From: Herpetosiphon geysericola
Lineage (GTDB): Bacteria > Chloroflexota > Chloroflexia > Chloroflexales > Herpetosiphonaceae
Length of the DNA: 64,000 bases
Assembly (NCBI RefSeq): GCF_001306135.1
Contig: NZ_LGKP01000032.1
Span: forward strand, 1 to 64,000
Direction of reading: 5' to 3'
Below the pieces are notes generated by a model. The model searched no databases, had not been told where the DNA came from, and saw nothing but the letters and a program-made list of their open reading frames with translations. Of the stretch, positions 1 through 7,119 are shown one piece after another. Both the position numbers and the translations under genes were made by a program. Numbering within the stretch: position 1 is the stretch's first letter; every line of letters starts with the position of its first letter.

Positions 1-232
1 GTGTACAGGAATGTATGAGAGGCACCGTCGAGACGAGGCGGACAACTGGGGTGCTGTGGAGGCCGTGTGAACGGTAGAGCAGACACCCGCAGAAAGCCAA
101 GCGATCATCGGTTGCCGCGCGTCGGCAGGACGCGGTGTGGCCAGAGGATGGTTGCATGGCAGGCAAGACTGGCATTGATGTGCGCTATGCGAATGAAGAA
201 GTCGTCAGCTATGGGTGATTGGAGCGAGGGCG
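1..232 (+). rRNA. Diverged, probably decayed 3' end of a 23S rRNA
   Basis: The stretch just before the 5S gene has the landmarks of a 23S 3' end in the right order. These are a sarcin-ricin-like loop (GAGAGG preceded by TGTAT instead of the near-universal AGTAC, around 12-23), a GAAAGCC-AAGCG segment near 101-112 matching the conserved GAAAGCATCTAAGC, and a tail CAGCTATGGG...GAGCGAGGGC near 206-231 matching the usual CAGCTGACGGGTACTAAT...GAGCGAGGGC. Between the landmarks the sequence is shorter and very different from a normal 23S. The mutated ricin loop argues for a degraded or strongly divergent copy. The assignment rests on motif order and position, not on an alignment. The 5' part lies outside the window. 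Confidence 0.5.
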
Positions 233-240
233 AACAATTT

Positions 241-355
241 GGTACGTGTCGAGGTGGTTGTGCCCCACGCTGCTCCATCCCGAACCAGGCCGTGAACGCG
301 ACACACACCGAGGCTACTGCAGCACCCGCTGTGGGAACGTAGGGGGATGCGTACC
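241..355 (+). rRNA. rrf: 5S ribosomal RNA
   Basis: A 115-nt segment carries the bacterial 5S landmarks: a terminal helix GGTACG/CGTACC, the CCATCCCGAAC loop, a CCGTGAACGC segment (normally CCGTGAAACGC), CTACTGCA and GTGGGAACGTAGG. It follows the 23S-like tail and is followed at once by a strong hairpin terminator, the expected order of an rRNA operon end. The terminal helix is fully complementary, but helix II seems to hold internal mismatches and there is an extra C in the CCCGAACCAGG loop. It may therefore be a diverged or decaying copy like the 23S piece next to it. Confidence 0.8.
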
Positions 356-364
356 ATTCCAGAT

Positions 365-397
365 AGACTCCGTTGGATTTCCAACGGAGTCTTCTTT
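365..397 (+). terminator. Terminator of the rRNA operon
   Basis: A perfect 12-bp stem (AGACTCCGTTGG / CCAACGGAGTCT) with a 4-nt ATTT loop is followed by TCTTTG on the + strand. The other strand has no T-run after the stem, so it most likely ends rRNA transcription and not dapB. Confidence 0.8.
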
Positions 398-401
398 GTG
401 G

Positions 402-1205
402 TTAATCTAAATCTAAGACCTGCTCTAAACCACGCTTCAAGCCCACAAATGTATTGACTTTGCGAATTGCCAATAACGCACCATCAATATATGGCTCTGC
501 TCCATTGCCTGCCTCATGGCGCAGGATCAGCTTTTGGTCGGGCATACCAAATATTGCTTCAATACTAATCACGTAGCCTGGCAAGCGCACTGAATGCACT
601 TGTTGCTCAGCCATCCGCGCTCCTCGGGTTGCTTGTTCGCCTACAATCTCTTCGGTTGGCACGGTTTGGGCTGATTCGCGCACTTGACCTAAGCGAAAGG
701 CCAGTTCTCGGGCTGTGCCGCTTGGCGCATCGATTTTCTTGTCGCTGGCATAATCAATAATTTCGCTATGCGCAATGTAGCGGGCTGCAATCGAGGCAAA
801 TTTTTGCAATAAGACGACGGTTAATGCAAAGTTGCCGACTGCTAGCACGCCACGTTGAGCTTTCAAGGCTGCTTCGTGAATTGTGGCATAGGCATCATCA
901 TCTAAGCCCGATGTGCCAATGACCACATGCGCTCCGCTTGCCAAGGCTTGCAACACATTATCCAAGGCAACAGCTGGCTTGGTGTATTCGACAAAGACAT
1001 CGCAGGGCTGGCTCAGCGCCTCGCTGGCCGTAGCAAAGACTGGACAATTCAGCGCAGGCTGATTCAACACAGCCCCCAACTCTTGGCCTGCATGGCTGCG
1101 TGAAACCGCCGCTACCAAGCGCAAATCATTGGTTTTGGCAAGGCCTTGGGCCAGCGCCGAGCCTGCCCAGCCTGTTGCTCCTGCTAAACATACACGAATC
1201 GACAT
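402..1205 (-). CDS. dapB: 4-hydroxy-tetrahydrodipicolinate reductase (DapB) family, atypical active site
   Basis: DapB reduces the dihydrodipicolinate precursor with NAD(P)H in the diaminopimelate/lysine pathway in the cytoplasm. The 267-aa length fits. An N-terminal Rossmann loop (GATGWAG, residues 9-15), a GTSG motif near 97, the signature KKIDAPSGTA (156-165) and the C-terminal VLDLD support the family. At residues 153-154, where Escherichia coli DapB has its catalytic His159-His160 pair, this protein has Ala-Ser; the lysine matching Lys163 is kept. It may be a Chloroflexota variant or a paralogue with another substrate. The start is the ATG behind AGGAG with a 7-nt spacer; an in-frame start further upstream has no ribosome site. 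Confidence 0.8.
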   Translation of the reverse strand: MSIRVCLAGATGWAGSALAQGLAKTNDLRLVAAVSRSHAGQELGAVLNQPALNCPVFATASEALSQPCDVFVEYTKPAVALDNVLQALASGAHVVIGTSGLDDDAYATIHEAALKAQRGVLAVGNFALTVVLLQKFASIAARYIAHSEIIDYASDKKIDAPSGTARELAFRLGQVRESAQTVPTEEIVGEQATRGARMAEQQVHSVRLPGYVISIEAIFGMPDQKLILRHEAGNGAEPYIDGALLAIRKVNTFVGLKRGLEQVLDLD

Positions 1206-1253
1206 AAGCATTCTCCTAGTAAGTTGATGTGATTTAATAATACAAGTTAAATG

Positions 1254-1290
1254 AAAACCCCCGTTGCTCAATTGAACAACAGGGGTTTGG
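1254..1290 (-). terminator. Terminator after groEL
   Basis: On the - strand an imperfect stem AAACCCCTGTTG / CAACGGGGGTTT with a 10-nt loop is followed by TTTTCATTT, just behind the groEL stop codon and before dapB. It separates the groESL transcript from dapB. Confidence 0.75.
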
Positions 1291-1309
1291 TGTTGCCGAT
1301 TGGGCTGGA

Positions 1310-2956
1310 TTAGAAATCCATGCCGCCCATGCCACCCATACCGCCACCAGGAGCTGGGGCTGCATCCTTTTCAGGAATATCGGCGACCAAGGCATCGGTG
1401 GTCAAGATCATCGAGGCAATCGAGACGGCATTTTGCAAGGCCGAACGGGTTACCTTAGCTGGGTCGATGATGCCCATTTCAACCATTGAGCCATATTCGC
1501 CAGTGATGACGTTGTAGCCAAGGGTTGAGTTATTTTGATCTTTTTGCAAGCGGCGCACGGTGTCGATAATTACGGCACCATCTTCACCTGCGTTGCGAGC
1601 CAATTGGCGAATTGGTTCTTCCAAGGCGCGGCGCAAGATCAAGATTGCAGCTTTTTCGTCTTGGTTTGCTGGCTCAACGCTATCCAACGCTGGCAATACG
1701 CTCAACAAGGCAATCCCGCCACCAGGCACGATACCTTCTTCAACTGCTGCCCGAGCGGTTGAGAGCGCATCTTCGACGCGGTGCTTGCGTTCTTTCAATT
1801 CTGGCTCGGTTGCAGCCCCAACTTTGAGCACTGCTACGCCACCAGCCAATTTGGCCAAGCGTTCTTGCAGTTTCTCGCGATCGAAATCGCTGGTGGTGGT
1901 TTCAATTTGAGCACGAATTTGTTCGATCCGAGCTTTGATTGCATCTTCGTCGCCGCGGCCTTCGATAACCGTGGTTTCGTCTTTGTTGGCAATCACGCGG
2001 CGAGCGCGGCCCAAATCTTCGACCGTGGCGCTATCAAGCTTGCGGCCAATTTCTTCGCTGATAACCGTACCACCGGTGAGGATGGCGATATCTTGCAACA
2101 TGGCTTTGCGGCGATCGCCGAAGCCAGGAGCTTTGATTGCCAATACGTTGATCGTGCCGCGCAATTTGTTCAACACGAGGGTTGGCAAGGCTTCGCCGTC
2201 GATGTCTTCAGCGATAATCACGAAGTTCTTGGTGAATTGCAAGACCTTTTCGAGCACTGGCAAGATTTCTTGGATCGAGCTGATCTTCTTGTCGGTGATC
2301 AAAATGTATGGGTCTTCCAAATCTGATTCCATGCGGTCGCTGTTGGTTACGAAGTAGGCTGAGATGTAGCCACGATCGAATTGCATACCTTCGGTATATT
2401 CGGTTTCGTAGCCCAAGCCTTTGCCTTCTTCAACGGTGATAACACCGTCTTTGCCAACTTTGTCCATCACTTCAGCAATCAAATCGCCAATTGACGAATC
2501 GGCAGCTGAGATGGTAGCAACGCTTGAGATATCGGTGCGATCGTTGACTGGCTTGGCCAAATCGCGGATTGCTTGCAACAAGACGGCGGTGCCTTTGTCC
2601 AAGCCACGCTTGATCATCATCGAGTTAGCGCCAGCAGCCACTTGGCGCAAGCCTTCGTGGACAATTGCTTGAGCCAAAACGGTAGCGGTGGTGGTACCGT
2701 CACCAGCAACGTCGTTGGTTTTGGTTGCAGCTTCAACCAACAAGCGTGCGCCCATGTTTTCAAATGGGTCTTTCAATTCGATTTCTTTAGCAACAGTAAC
2801 GCCGTCATGGGTTACGGTTGGTGAGCCGAATTTTTTATCGATAGCGACGTTGCGACCGCGTGGGCCCAAGGTCGTCTTAACTGCATCTGCAACCACGTCC
2901 ACGCCACGTTTGAGGGCGCGGCGGGCATCTTCATTAAAAGCAACTTGCTTTGCCAT
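1310..2956 (-). CDS. groL: 60-kDa chaperonin GroEL
   Basis: The ATP-driven folding chamber; with GroES it encloses unfolded cytosolic proteins. The protein is 548 aa, the standard length. It shows the N-terminal nucleotide site (TTLGPRGRN and DGVTVAKE, then [12 protein letters not shown] near residue 86), the hinge and GGGIALL motif (near 414), and the Gly-Met-rich flexible C-terminal tail ([11 protein letters not shown]). The start codon lies 11 nt behind AGGAGG. It is the second gene of a groES-groEL operon with a 38-bp spacer and is expected to share the CIRCE-controlled promoter upstream of groES. Confidence 0.99.
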   Translation of the reverse strand: MAKQVAFNEDARRALKRGVDVVADAVKTTLGPRGRNVAIDKKFGSPTVTHDGVTVAKEIELKDPFENMGARLLVEAATKTNDVAGDGTTTATVLAQAIVHEGLRQVAAGANSMMIKRGLDKGTAVLLQAIRDLAKPVNDRTDISSVATISAADSSIGDLIAEVMDKVGKDGVITVEEGKGLGYETEYTEGMQFDRGYISAYFVTNSDRMESDLEDPYILITDKKISSIQEILPVLEKVLQFTKNFVIIAEDIDGEALPTLVLNKLRGTINVLAIKAPGFGDRRKAMLQDIAILTGGTVISEEIGRKLDSATVEDLGRARRVIANKDETTVIEGRGDEDAIKARIEQIRAQIETTTSDFDREKLQERLAKLAGGVAVLKVGAATEPELKERKHRVEDALSTARAAVEEGIVPGGGIALLSVLPALDSVEPANQDEKAAILILRRALEEPIRQLARNAGEDGAVIIDTVRRLQKDQNNSTLGYNVITGEYGSMVEMGIIDPAKVTRSALQNAVSIASMILTTDALVADIPEKDAAPAPGGGMGGMGGMDF

Positions 2957-2994
2957 TGTTAAATAATCCTCCTAAGAAGCGTCGCGAATTAGCC

Positions 2995-3297
2995 TTAGCC
3001 TTGAACGACGGCCAAAATATCTTTTTCAGCCAAAATCAAATAATCTTCGTCGTCCAACTTGATCTCGGTGCCAGCATACTTGGCAAACAACACGCTATCG
3101 CCAACTTGCACTGCAACTGGCACTCGCTTGCCGTTATCATCCAACTTGCCTTCACCAACAGCCACAACGATGCCTTCTTGAGGTTTTTCTTTGCTCGCTG
3201 TGTCGGGCAGGAACAAGCCACTCTTGGTTTTTTCTTCTTTGGCTTGAGGCTTGATCACCACACGATCGGCCAAGGGGCGAATCCGGAAATCAGACAT
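2995..3297 (-). CDS. groS: 10-kDa co-chaperonin GroES
   Basis: The heptameric lid of the GroEL chamber. The 100-aa protein has the family N-terminus ([13 protein letters not shown]), the mobile loop (residues about 19-31, [11 protein letters not shown]) and the C-terminal [14 protein letters not shown] strong AAGGAGG ribosome site sits before the ATG. First gene of the groESL operon, with a sigma-A-type promoter and CIRCE operators immediately upstream. Confidence 0.98.
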   Translation of the reverse strand: MSDFRIRPLADRVVIKPQAKEEKTKSGLFLPDTASKEKPQEGIVVAVGEGKLDDNGKRVPVAVQVGDSVLFAKYAGTEIKLDDEDYLILAEKDILAVVQG

Positions 3298-3324
3298 GAT
3301 AATGTGTCCTCCTTAGTTGACCAT

Positions 3325-3351
3325 TTAGCAATCTACTGTGATGAGTGCTAA
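3325..3351 (-). promoter_or_regulatory. CIRCE operator 1 (HrcA site) in the groES leader
   Basis: TTAGCAATC-N9-GAGTGCTAA compared with consensus TTAGCACTC-N9-GAGTGCTAA: one perfect arm and two mismatches in the other, with the exact 9-bp spacing. It starts about 12 bp downstream of the -10 box of the groES promoter, so bound HrcA would block transcription start. Confidence 0.9.
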
Positions 3352-3362
3352 ATCCAAGTGTT

Positions 3363-3391
3363 AGTGTATGTGCTTCTGTTAAGCTTGTCAA
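3363..3391 (-). promoter_or_regulatory. Sigma-A-type promoter of groESL
   Basis: On the - strand TTGACA (3386-3391), a 17-bp spacer and TACACT (3363-3368) form a near-consensus promoter. It is flanked on each side by a CIRCE element (3325-3351 and 3400-3426), so the groESL promoter is bracketed by HrcA operators. Confidence 0.88.
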
Positions 3392-3399
3392 GGCTTGGT

Positions 3400-3426
3400 T
3401 TATCACTCTTGGGCTGAGAGTGCTAA
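3400..3426 (-). promoter_or_regulatory. CIRCE operator 2 upstream of the groES promoter
   Basis: TTATCACTC-N9-GAGTGCTAA has one mismatch to the CIRCE consensus and exact 9-bp spacing. It lies about 9 bp upstream of the -35 box of the groESL promoter. Confidence 0.88.
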
Positions 3427-3501
3427 AGCGATTTAGCCCATTCTGAAGGTCAAAAACCGTGCTACTTGGCTCATTTATTTGCGTTAAGCGATTGTTAGAA
3501 T

Positions 3502-3528
3502 TTAGCAAAATCGTGCTGCGAGTGCTAA
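3502..3528 (+). promoter_or_regulatory. CIRCE-like element 3, upstream of the sigma-factor gene
   Basis: TTAGCAAAA-N9-GAGTGCTAA: one arm perfect, the other matching 6 of 9 positions, spacing exact. It is closer to the divergent sigma-factor gene than to groES. A weak + strand promoter (TTTATT-N16-TAGAAT, about 3470-3497) ends just before it, so it could place the sigma gene under HrcA. The weak arm makes this the least certain of the three sites. Confidence 0.6.
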
Positions 3529-3617
3529 TTTGCCCAAGCTTGTTACTTTTTGGGCGTGCCCAACGATGTATTGAGTGCAAGGCCATGGCGATTCACACAC
3601 CAGAGGAGGCTGACGAT

Positions 3618-4205
3618 ATGGCATTGATTCATCGCTTGGTTGCTGAACGGGCGCCATTCGATCAGCAAACGTTGGAGGATCACCGTGATGTGGCGTTGGC
3701 AGTGGCGGGCGATCACGAGGCCTTTGTGCGCTTGTACCAACGCTATATCACGCCGGTCTATCGCTTTCTTGTGGCTCGTTTGCAGCAGCACCACGATGCA
3801 GAGGAAGTCGCAGCCCTAGTCTTCGAGCGCGCGTGGCAAAGCCTTGGTCAATTCAAGCCCAATGGCCCATTCATCGGCTGGTTATTTACGATTGTGCGCC
3901 GCTGTTTAGCCGATTTTTATCGGCGCGGCCAACGCCGTCAACAGCAAACCCAATTATCCGATGACCTTGCCAGTCAGCAATTATCGCCCGAATTGACCAT
4001 GCTGGCGCTTGAACAACAGGCCTTGTTGCAGCAAGCTGTGGCCCAACTTAACCCTGAACAACAGGAGTTGCTTCAACTGCGCTTTTTTGCCCAACTGCCC
4101 TATGCAACGATTGCCCAAATTGTCGGCAAACGTGAGGCTGCGGTCAAAATGGCCGCCTATCGCGCGCTTGAACAACTCAAACGGAGGCTCGCCGATGACC
4201 AATAA
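3618..4205 (+). CDS. ECF-type RNA polymerase sigma factor
   Basis: A 195-aa sigma-70 family protein with region 2 (about residues 25-95: FVRLYQRYITPVYRFL, EEVAALVFERAWQ, FIGWLFTIVRRCLADFYRR) and region 4 (about 130-185: LNPEQQELLQLRFFAQLPYATIAQIVGKREAAVKMAAYRALEQLKRRL). It has no region 1 or 3, typical of group IV. The ATG at 3618 is chosen because GAGGAGG lies 8 nt before it; an in-frame ATG at 3585 lacks such a site. Its last 11 bp overlap the next gene, a membrane protein that is probably its anti-sigma factor. The divergent groESL promoter region with CIRCE sites suggests a stress role, which is inference. Confidence 0.9.
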   Translation: MALIHRLVAERAPFDQQTLEDHRDVALAVAGDHEAFVRLYQRYITPVYRFLVARLQQHHDAEEVAALVFERAWQSLGQFKPNGPFIGWLFTIVRRCLADFYRRGQRRQQQTQLSDDLASQQLSPELTMLALEQQALLQQAVAQLNPEQQELLQLRFFAQLPYATIAQIVGKREAAVKMAAYRALEQLKRRLADDQ

Positions 4206-5115
4206 TTTCGATCTTGAGCGCGCGTTGGCTGAGCTAGAAAACGGCGCACTTGGCCAACAGCTCAATGGGCAAGCCCAGCGGTTTAGCCCAGCACCAGCAA
4301 CAATTCAACGAATTCAGGCTGGACTTCAGCCACCAGTAAAGCGAGGCAATGGTATGCAAGCATTCTTTCAACGTCGCCCAGCGCGGGTTTTGGCACTGGC
4401 TGTCTGTAGCGTCGCGGTTGGTTTGGGCTTAATATTTGGGCTGAATCAACCAACCAGCAGCGTTTCAGCAGCCGAGTTGATTCAACGCGCCGAAACCTTC
4501 GCCAGCCAGCCAATTGTGGCCAATGGCAAGGCGCGGCATATTGCAATTGAAATTTCAACCACCCGTAGCGATGGCCAAATTGGTGAGCACTATCGCGATG
4601 AGATTTGGCTAGTGCAAGGCCAATCGCATATTTTGCTCTATCAGCCAGCCCGCCAATCGCTGAACGGGCAACCAGTTGGCTATCAAATGGGGCCAACGAT
4701 CGTCGATGAAAACTACTTTTGGAATTACAACGCCCACGACAATACTTCGGTCAAAGCGCCGTTCGATGAATGTTCGTTGAGCTTGGAACAGTGGGTAGGC
4801 GAAGGCGCTTTTGGCTCAGAGAGTAATTTTTCCAATGCCGCAATTATTGGCACTGAAGAACTTGCTGGGCGTCAGCTTACCATTGTCGATCTTGGCAGCA
4901 CTATTGGTAAAGCCTGGATCGATGCCAATACTGGCCAGATTTGGAAATTTACCAGTAGCCAGACCTACGAAGGCATAACAACCGAAACCTTGGTGCAATT
5001 TGTGGTTGATGAAACGCTTGAATTGGATGCACTGCCTGCTGAATGGCAAACTTACACTGCGCCTGCTGGTAGCCCAATTATCGAACAAACCACGCCATAC
5101 TGCATCTATGGCTAG
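4195..5115 (+). CDS. Probable membrane anti-sigma factor, no zinc finger
   Basis: A 306-aa protein with a short cytoplasmic N-terminus (residues 1-60), one transmembrane helix (about 64-83) and a 220-residue extracytoplasmic domain with beta-rich character (SAAELIQRAETFASQ ... EEIAGRQ-like sensor segments), resembling outer-domain anti-sigma factors. The His-x3-Cys-x2-Cys motif of ZAS-type anti-sigma factors is absent. The start ATG lies inside the end of the sigma gene (ATG...TAA overlap of 11 bp) behind GGAGG, so the two are translationally coupled. That coupling is the main reason for the role assigned. Its stop codon shares the tetranucleotide CTAG with the convergent next gene. Confidence 0.7.
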   Translation: MTNNFDLERALAELENGALGQQLNGQAQRFSPAPATIQRIQAGLQPPVKRGNGMQAFFQRRPARVLALAVCSVAVGLGLIFGLNQPTSSVSAAELIQRAETFASQPIVANGKARHIAIEISTTRSDGQIGEHYRDEIWLVQGQSHILLYQPARQSLNGQPVGYQMGPTIVDENYFWNYNAHDNTSVKAPFDECSLSLEQWVGEGAFGSESNFSNAAIIGTEELAGRQLTIVDLGSTIGKAWIDANTGQIWKFTSSQTYEGITTETLVQFVVDETLELDALPAEWQTYTAPAGSPIIEQTTPYCIYG

Positions 5116-5645
5116 CTTTCGAGCGATTCGAGGCGCAGTACCGTCGCGCCTTGATCGTTAACTTCGACAATCATCACCGCGCAGCCTGCCTCAATTGCTC
5201 GGCCACCGATCGCCCGGGCGTTAATGCGAGCTGCGCCTTTTTGATGTTCATAGGCAACAACCCCAAAGCCCTCTGCTGGCAGCGCTTCGACCACCACGCC
5301 TAGCTGGCCGATTGGCCCAACGTTGCTGGCAGCTGAACTAGCCTGCTGGACAATGCTGCGCTCGATAATCATGCGATAGAGCAATAAACCCACTGCCAAG
5401 CCACCAGCCAGCGCAATCAGGCCGCTGAGCCACCAATTGACCCCAGCACCACGGGCCAAAAAGCCCACCCCAGCCGCCGTAATCAGCCAACTTGCCAACA
5501 CCAACGGCTGAATAAACAACCAGCGCGATGAGCGTTGCATTTGTTCGAGCGAGGGCCAGAGCGCTTGGCGGCGAGCCTTGGTAATGATGATGATCAGCAA
5601 ACCCAAGCCAAATGCTGCCAGATAAAACCATTGATCAAGCGTCAA
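5112..5645 (-). CDS. NfeD-like membrane protein
   Basis: About 177 aa: three or four hydrophobic segments in the first 95 residues, then a soluble C-terminal domain (GPIGQLGVVVEALPAEGFGVVAYEH...) with the OB-fold pattern of NfeD C-terminal domains (IGxxGVVxxxLxPxGxV). NfeD proteins usually partner a stomatin/SPFH protein or carry a serine protease domain; neither is adjacent here. The start is uncertain: a TTG at 5645 has AAAGGA 9 nt upstream, while a TTG at 5666 directly abuts the upstream stop codon. Confidence 0.65.
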   Translation of the reverse strand: MTLDQWFYLAAFGLGLLIIIITKARRQALWPSLEQMQRSSRWLFIQPLVLASWLITAAGVGFLARGAGVNWWLSGLIALAGGLAVGLLLYRMIIERSIVQQASSAASNVGPIGQLGVVVEALPAEGFGVVAYEHQKGAARINARAIGGRAIEAGCAVMIVEVNDQGATVLRLESLES

Positions 5646-5666
5646 AGCGAGCGATCCTTTCAGCAA

Positions 5667-6416
5667 TTAATCAGCAAGCTGCGCCCAACCTGTTGCAAGC
5701 CAGCGAGCTAGATTTTCGCGCCCGTTGTGGCGAGCAGTAGCGGCGGCCTCGTGCCACGCATAGCAAATCGCATAGTGCTCAACTTGCCAGCCATGAGCGT
5801 TGCGCTCGACGATCGCATAGCGTGCATGCGGGCTGCCTGCTTGCATAACGTGAGGGTACGGTAGATCATCATTATACGCGGGAATTCCAACACTGCCTGG
5901 ATTGACGATTAATTGGCCGTTGGCCAGCTGAACTATGCGCGCACTATGGCTATGGCCACAGACGATCAGCGATTGGCTGATGCCTTGGATTGCGGCGCTA
6001 ATTGCTTCTTCAGAATGTAAAAACACTCCGTGTGGTGTTACATGCTCCAACAAATAGGTGGTATCGCTGGTTGGTGTGCCGTGGCAACAAAACATATCAT
6101 CAACAATTGCGGTTGCTGGCTGCTTGGCAAGCCAAGCTCGCTCGTTTGGGCCTAAATCGGCCTGCACAAAGCGATAACTGAGGTTTTTTTGCGCTGATGA
6201 AACTTCCTCGAATAGCAGGCGATCTTGGTTGCCACTAATTGAAATGTTGGCAATGTGCGCCAGTTGTTCAGCGCACCAGCGTGGTTACAGCACACTATAC
6301 ACACTATCGCCAAGATTGATGACCTGATCAACATTGCGTTGAGCAAGATCAGCCAAAACTGCGGCTAAGGCCAAGCGATTGCCATGAACATCGGCCAAAA
6401 GTGCCCAGCGTGGCAT
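5667..6416 (-). pseudogene. Metallophosphoesterase (YfcE/MJ0936-like) interrupted by one stop codon
   Basis: The reading frame from an ATG at 6416, 7 nt behind GGAGG, starts MPRWALLADVHGN (metal ligands D-x-H), continues to NLGDSVYSVL and meets TAA at 6285-6287. The same frame then goes on without shift through ISGNQDRL (GNxD motif), CCHG, CGHSHS (GHTH-like motif) and NPGSVG, ending at 5667. All calcineurin-type metallophosphoesterase motifs are present over 249 codons, so a single base change produced the break (GAA or CAA to TAA is most likely). It could be a true pseudogene, a recent mutation or a sequencing error. The substrate of this family is usually a phosphodiester or nucleotide. Confidence 0.85.
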
Positions 6417-6494
6417 ATGCAATCCTCCAATTTGATTGTATGGTTTGCTGATAGGCTCTGATTATAGTCGAGATAGACTGTTTGATGATTTTCC

Positions 6495-7118
6495 CTAGCA
6501 GCTGGCAGGGCGGGTATAGCCGCGATTGAGCCAATTGATGATCGTGCCACTTTGATAGAGTTCGAGGCACGAAAGGCTGCCAAGGTCGAATTTCCATTGC
6601 CAATAAAGCTCGAGCGGCGTTTGAAATACGTGGCAGCATAAGACTTGCAGGCTGGTGGCATGGGCAACCAGCAGGACACAACGTCCAGCGTAATGCGCAA
6701 TGAGATCGTTGGTGGCTGCTTGAACCCGTTCGGCGACAGCTAAGAGGGTTTCGCCTTGGGGAGCGGGAATGTGCAATGGGTCGGCCCAATGCGCGCGGGC
6801 TTGCTCAGGATTTTGATCTAAAACTTGGCGATAGGTCAAGCCTTCCCATTCGCCATGATCAATTTCGTGCCAACGGGGATCGCTGGTAGCTTGATGTTGC
6901 GGTAGCGCACGCGCCAGCGTTTCGGCTGTGCGGCGTGCGCCACTGTGAAGCACAATTTCTGGAGTTTCCTCGCTGAGCCACCGCCCAAGCTGCAATGCTT
7001 GAGCATGGCCGCGCTCGCTAAGCCCTTCATCAGCACGACCTTGGTAGCGTCCCGCTTCATTCCAAGCGGTCGCACCATGACGGGCGAGTAGCAAACGCAG
7101 GCCTCGTGGATCGGTCAT
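6495..7118 (-). CDS. Histidine phosphatase family protein (phosphoglycerate-mutase-like)
   Basis: 207 aa, with the N-terminal phosphorylated-His motif RHGATAWN (near residue 11), the arginine motif SGARRTAETLA, the acid motif HEIDHGEWEGLT and the second histidine in VAHATSLQ. The motif set is that of cofactor-independent small-molecule phosphatases such as CobC-type or broad-specificity enzymes; the substrate cannot be deduced. The ATG at 7118 follows the aminotransferase stop codon by one nucleotide, and no separate ribosome site is seen, so translation is probably coupled to it. The in-frame stretch upstream of 7118 overlaps the aminotransferase and is not real. Confidence 0.88.
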   Translation of the reverse strand: MTDPRGLRLLLARHGATAWNEAGRYQGRADEGLSERGHAQALQLGRWLSEETPEIVLHSGARRTAETLARALPQHQATSDPRWHEIDHGEWEGLTYRQVLDQNPEQARAHWADPLHIPAPQGETLLAVAERVQAATNDLIAHYAGRCVLLVAHATSLQVLCCHVFQTPLELYWQWKFDLGSLSCLELYQSGTIINWLNRGYTRPASC

Positions 7119-7119
7119 A

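Noticed and set aside
1-360. RNase P RNA or tmRNA as identity of the first structured stretch
   Set aside because: The conserved RNase P and tmRNA words are absent, while the 5S terminal helix and loops are clear.
67-410. Short reading frames on both strands inside the first 400 bases
   Set aside because: They lie in the 23S tail and 5S rRNA, lack ribosome sites and encode no recognisable protein.
1781-2326. A 181-codon frame antisense to groEL
   Set aside because: Arises from the biased codons of groEL on the other strand; no ribosome site or family.
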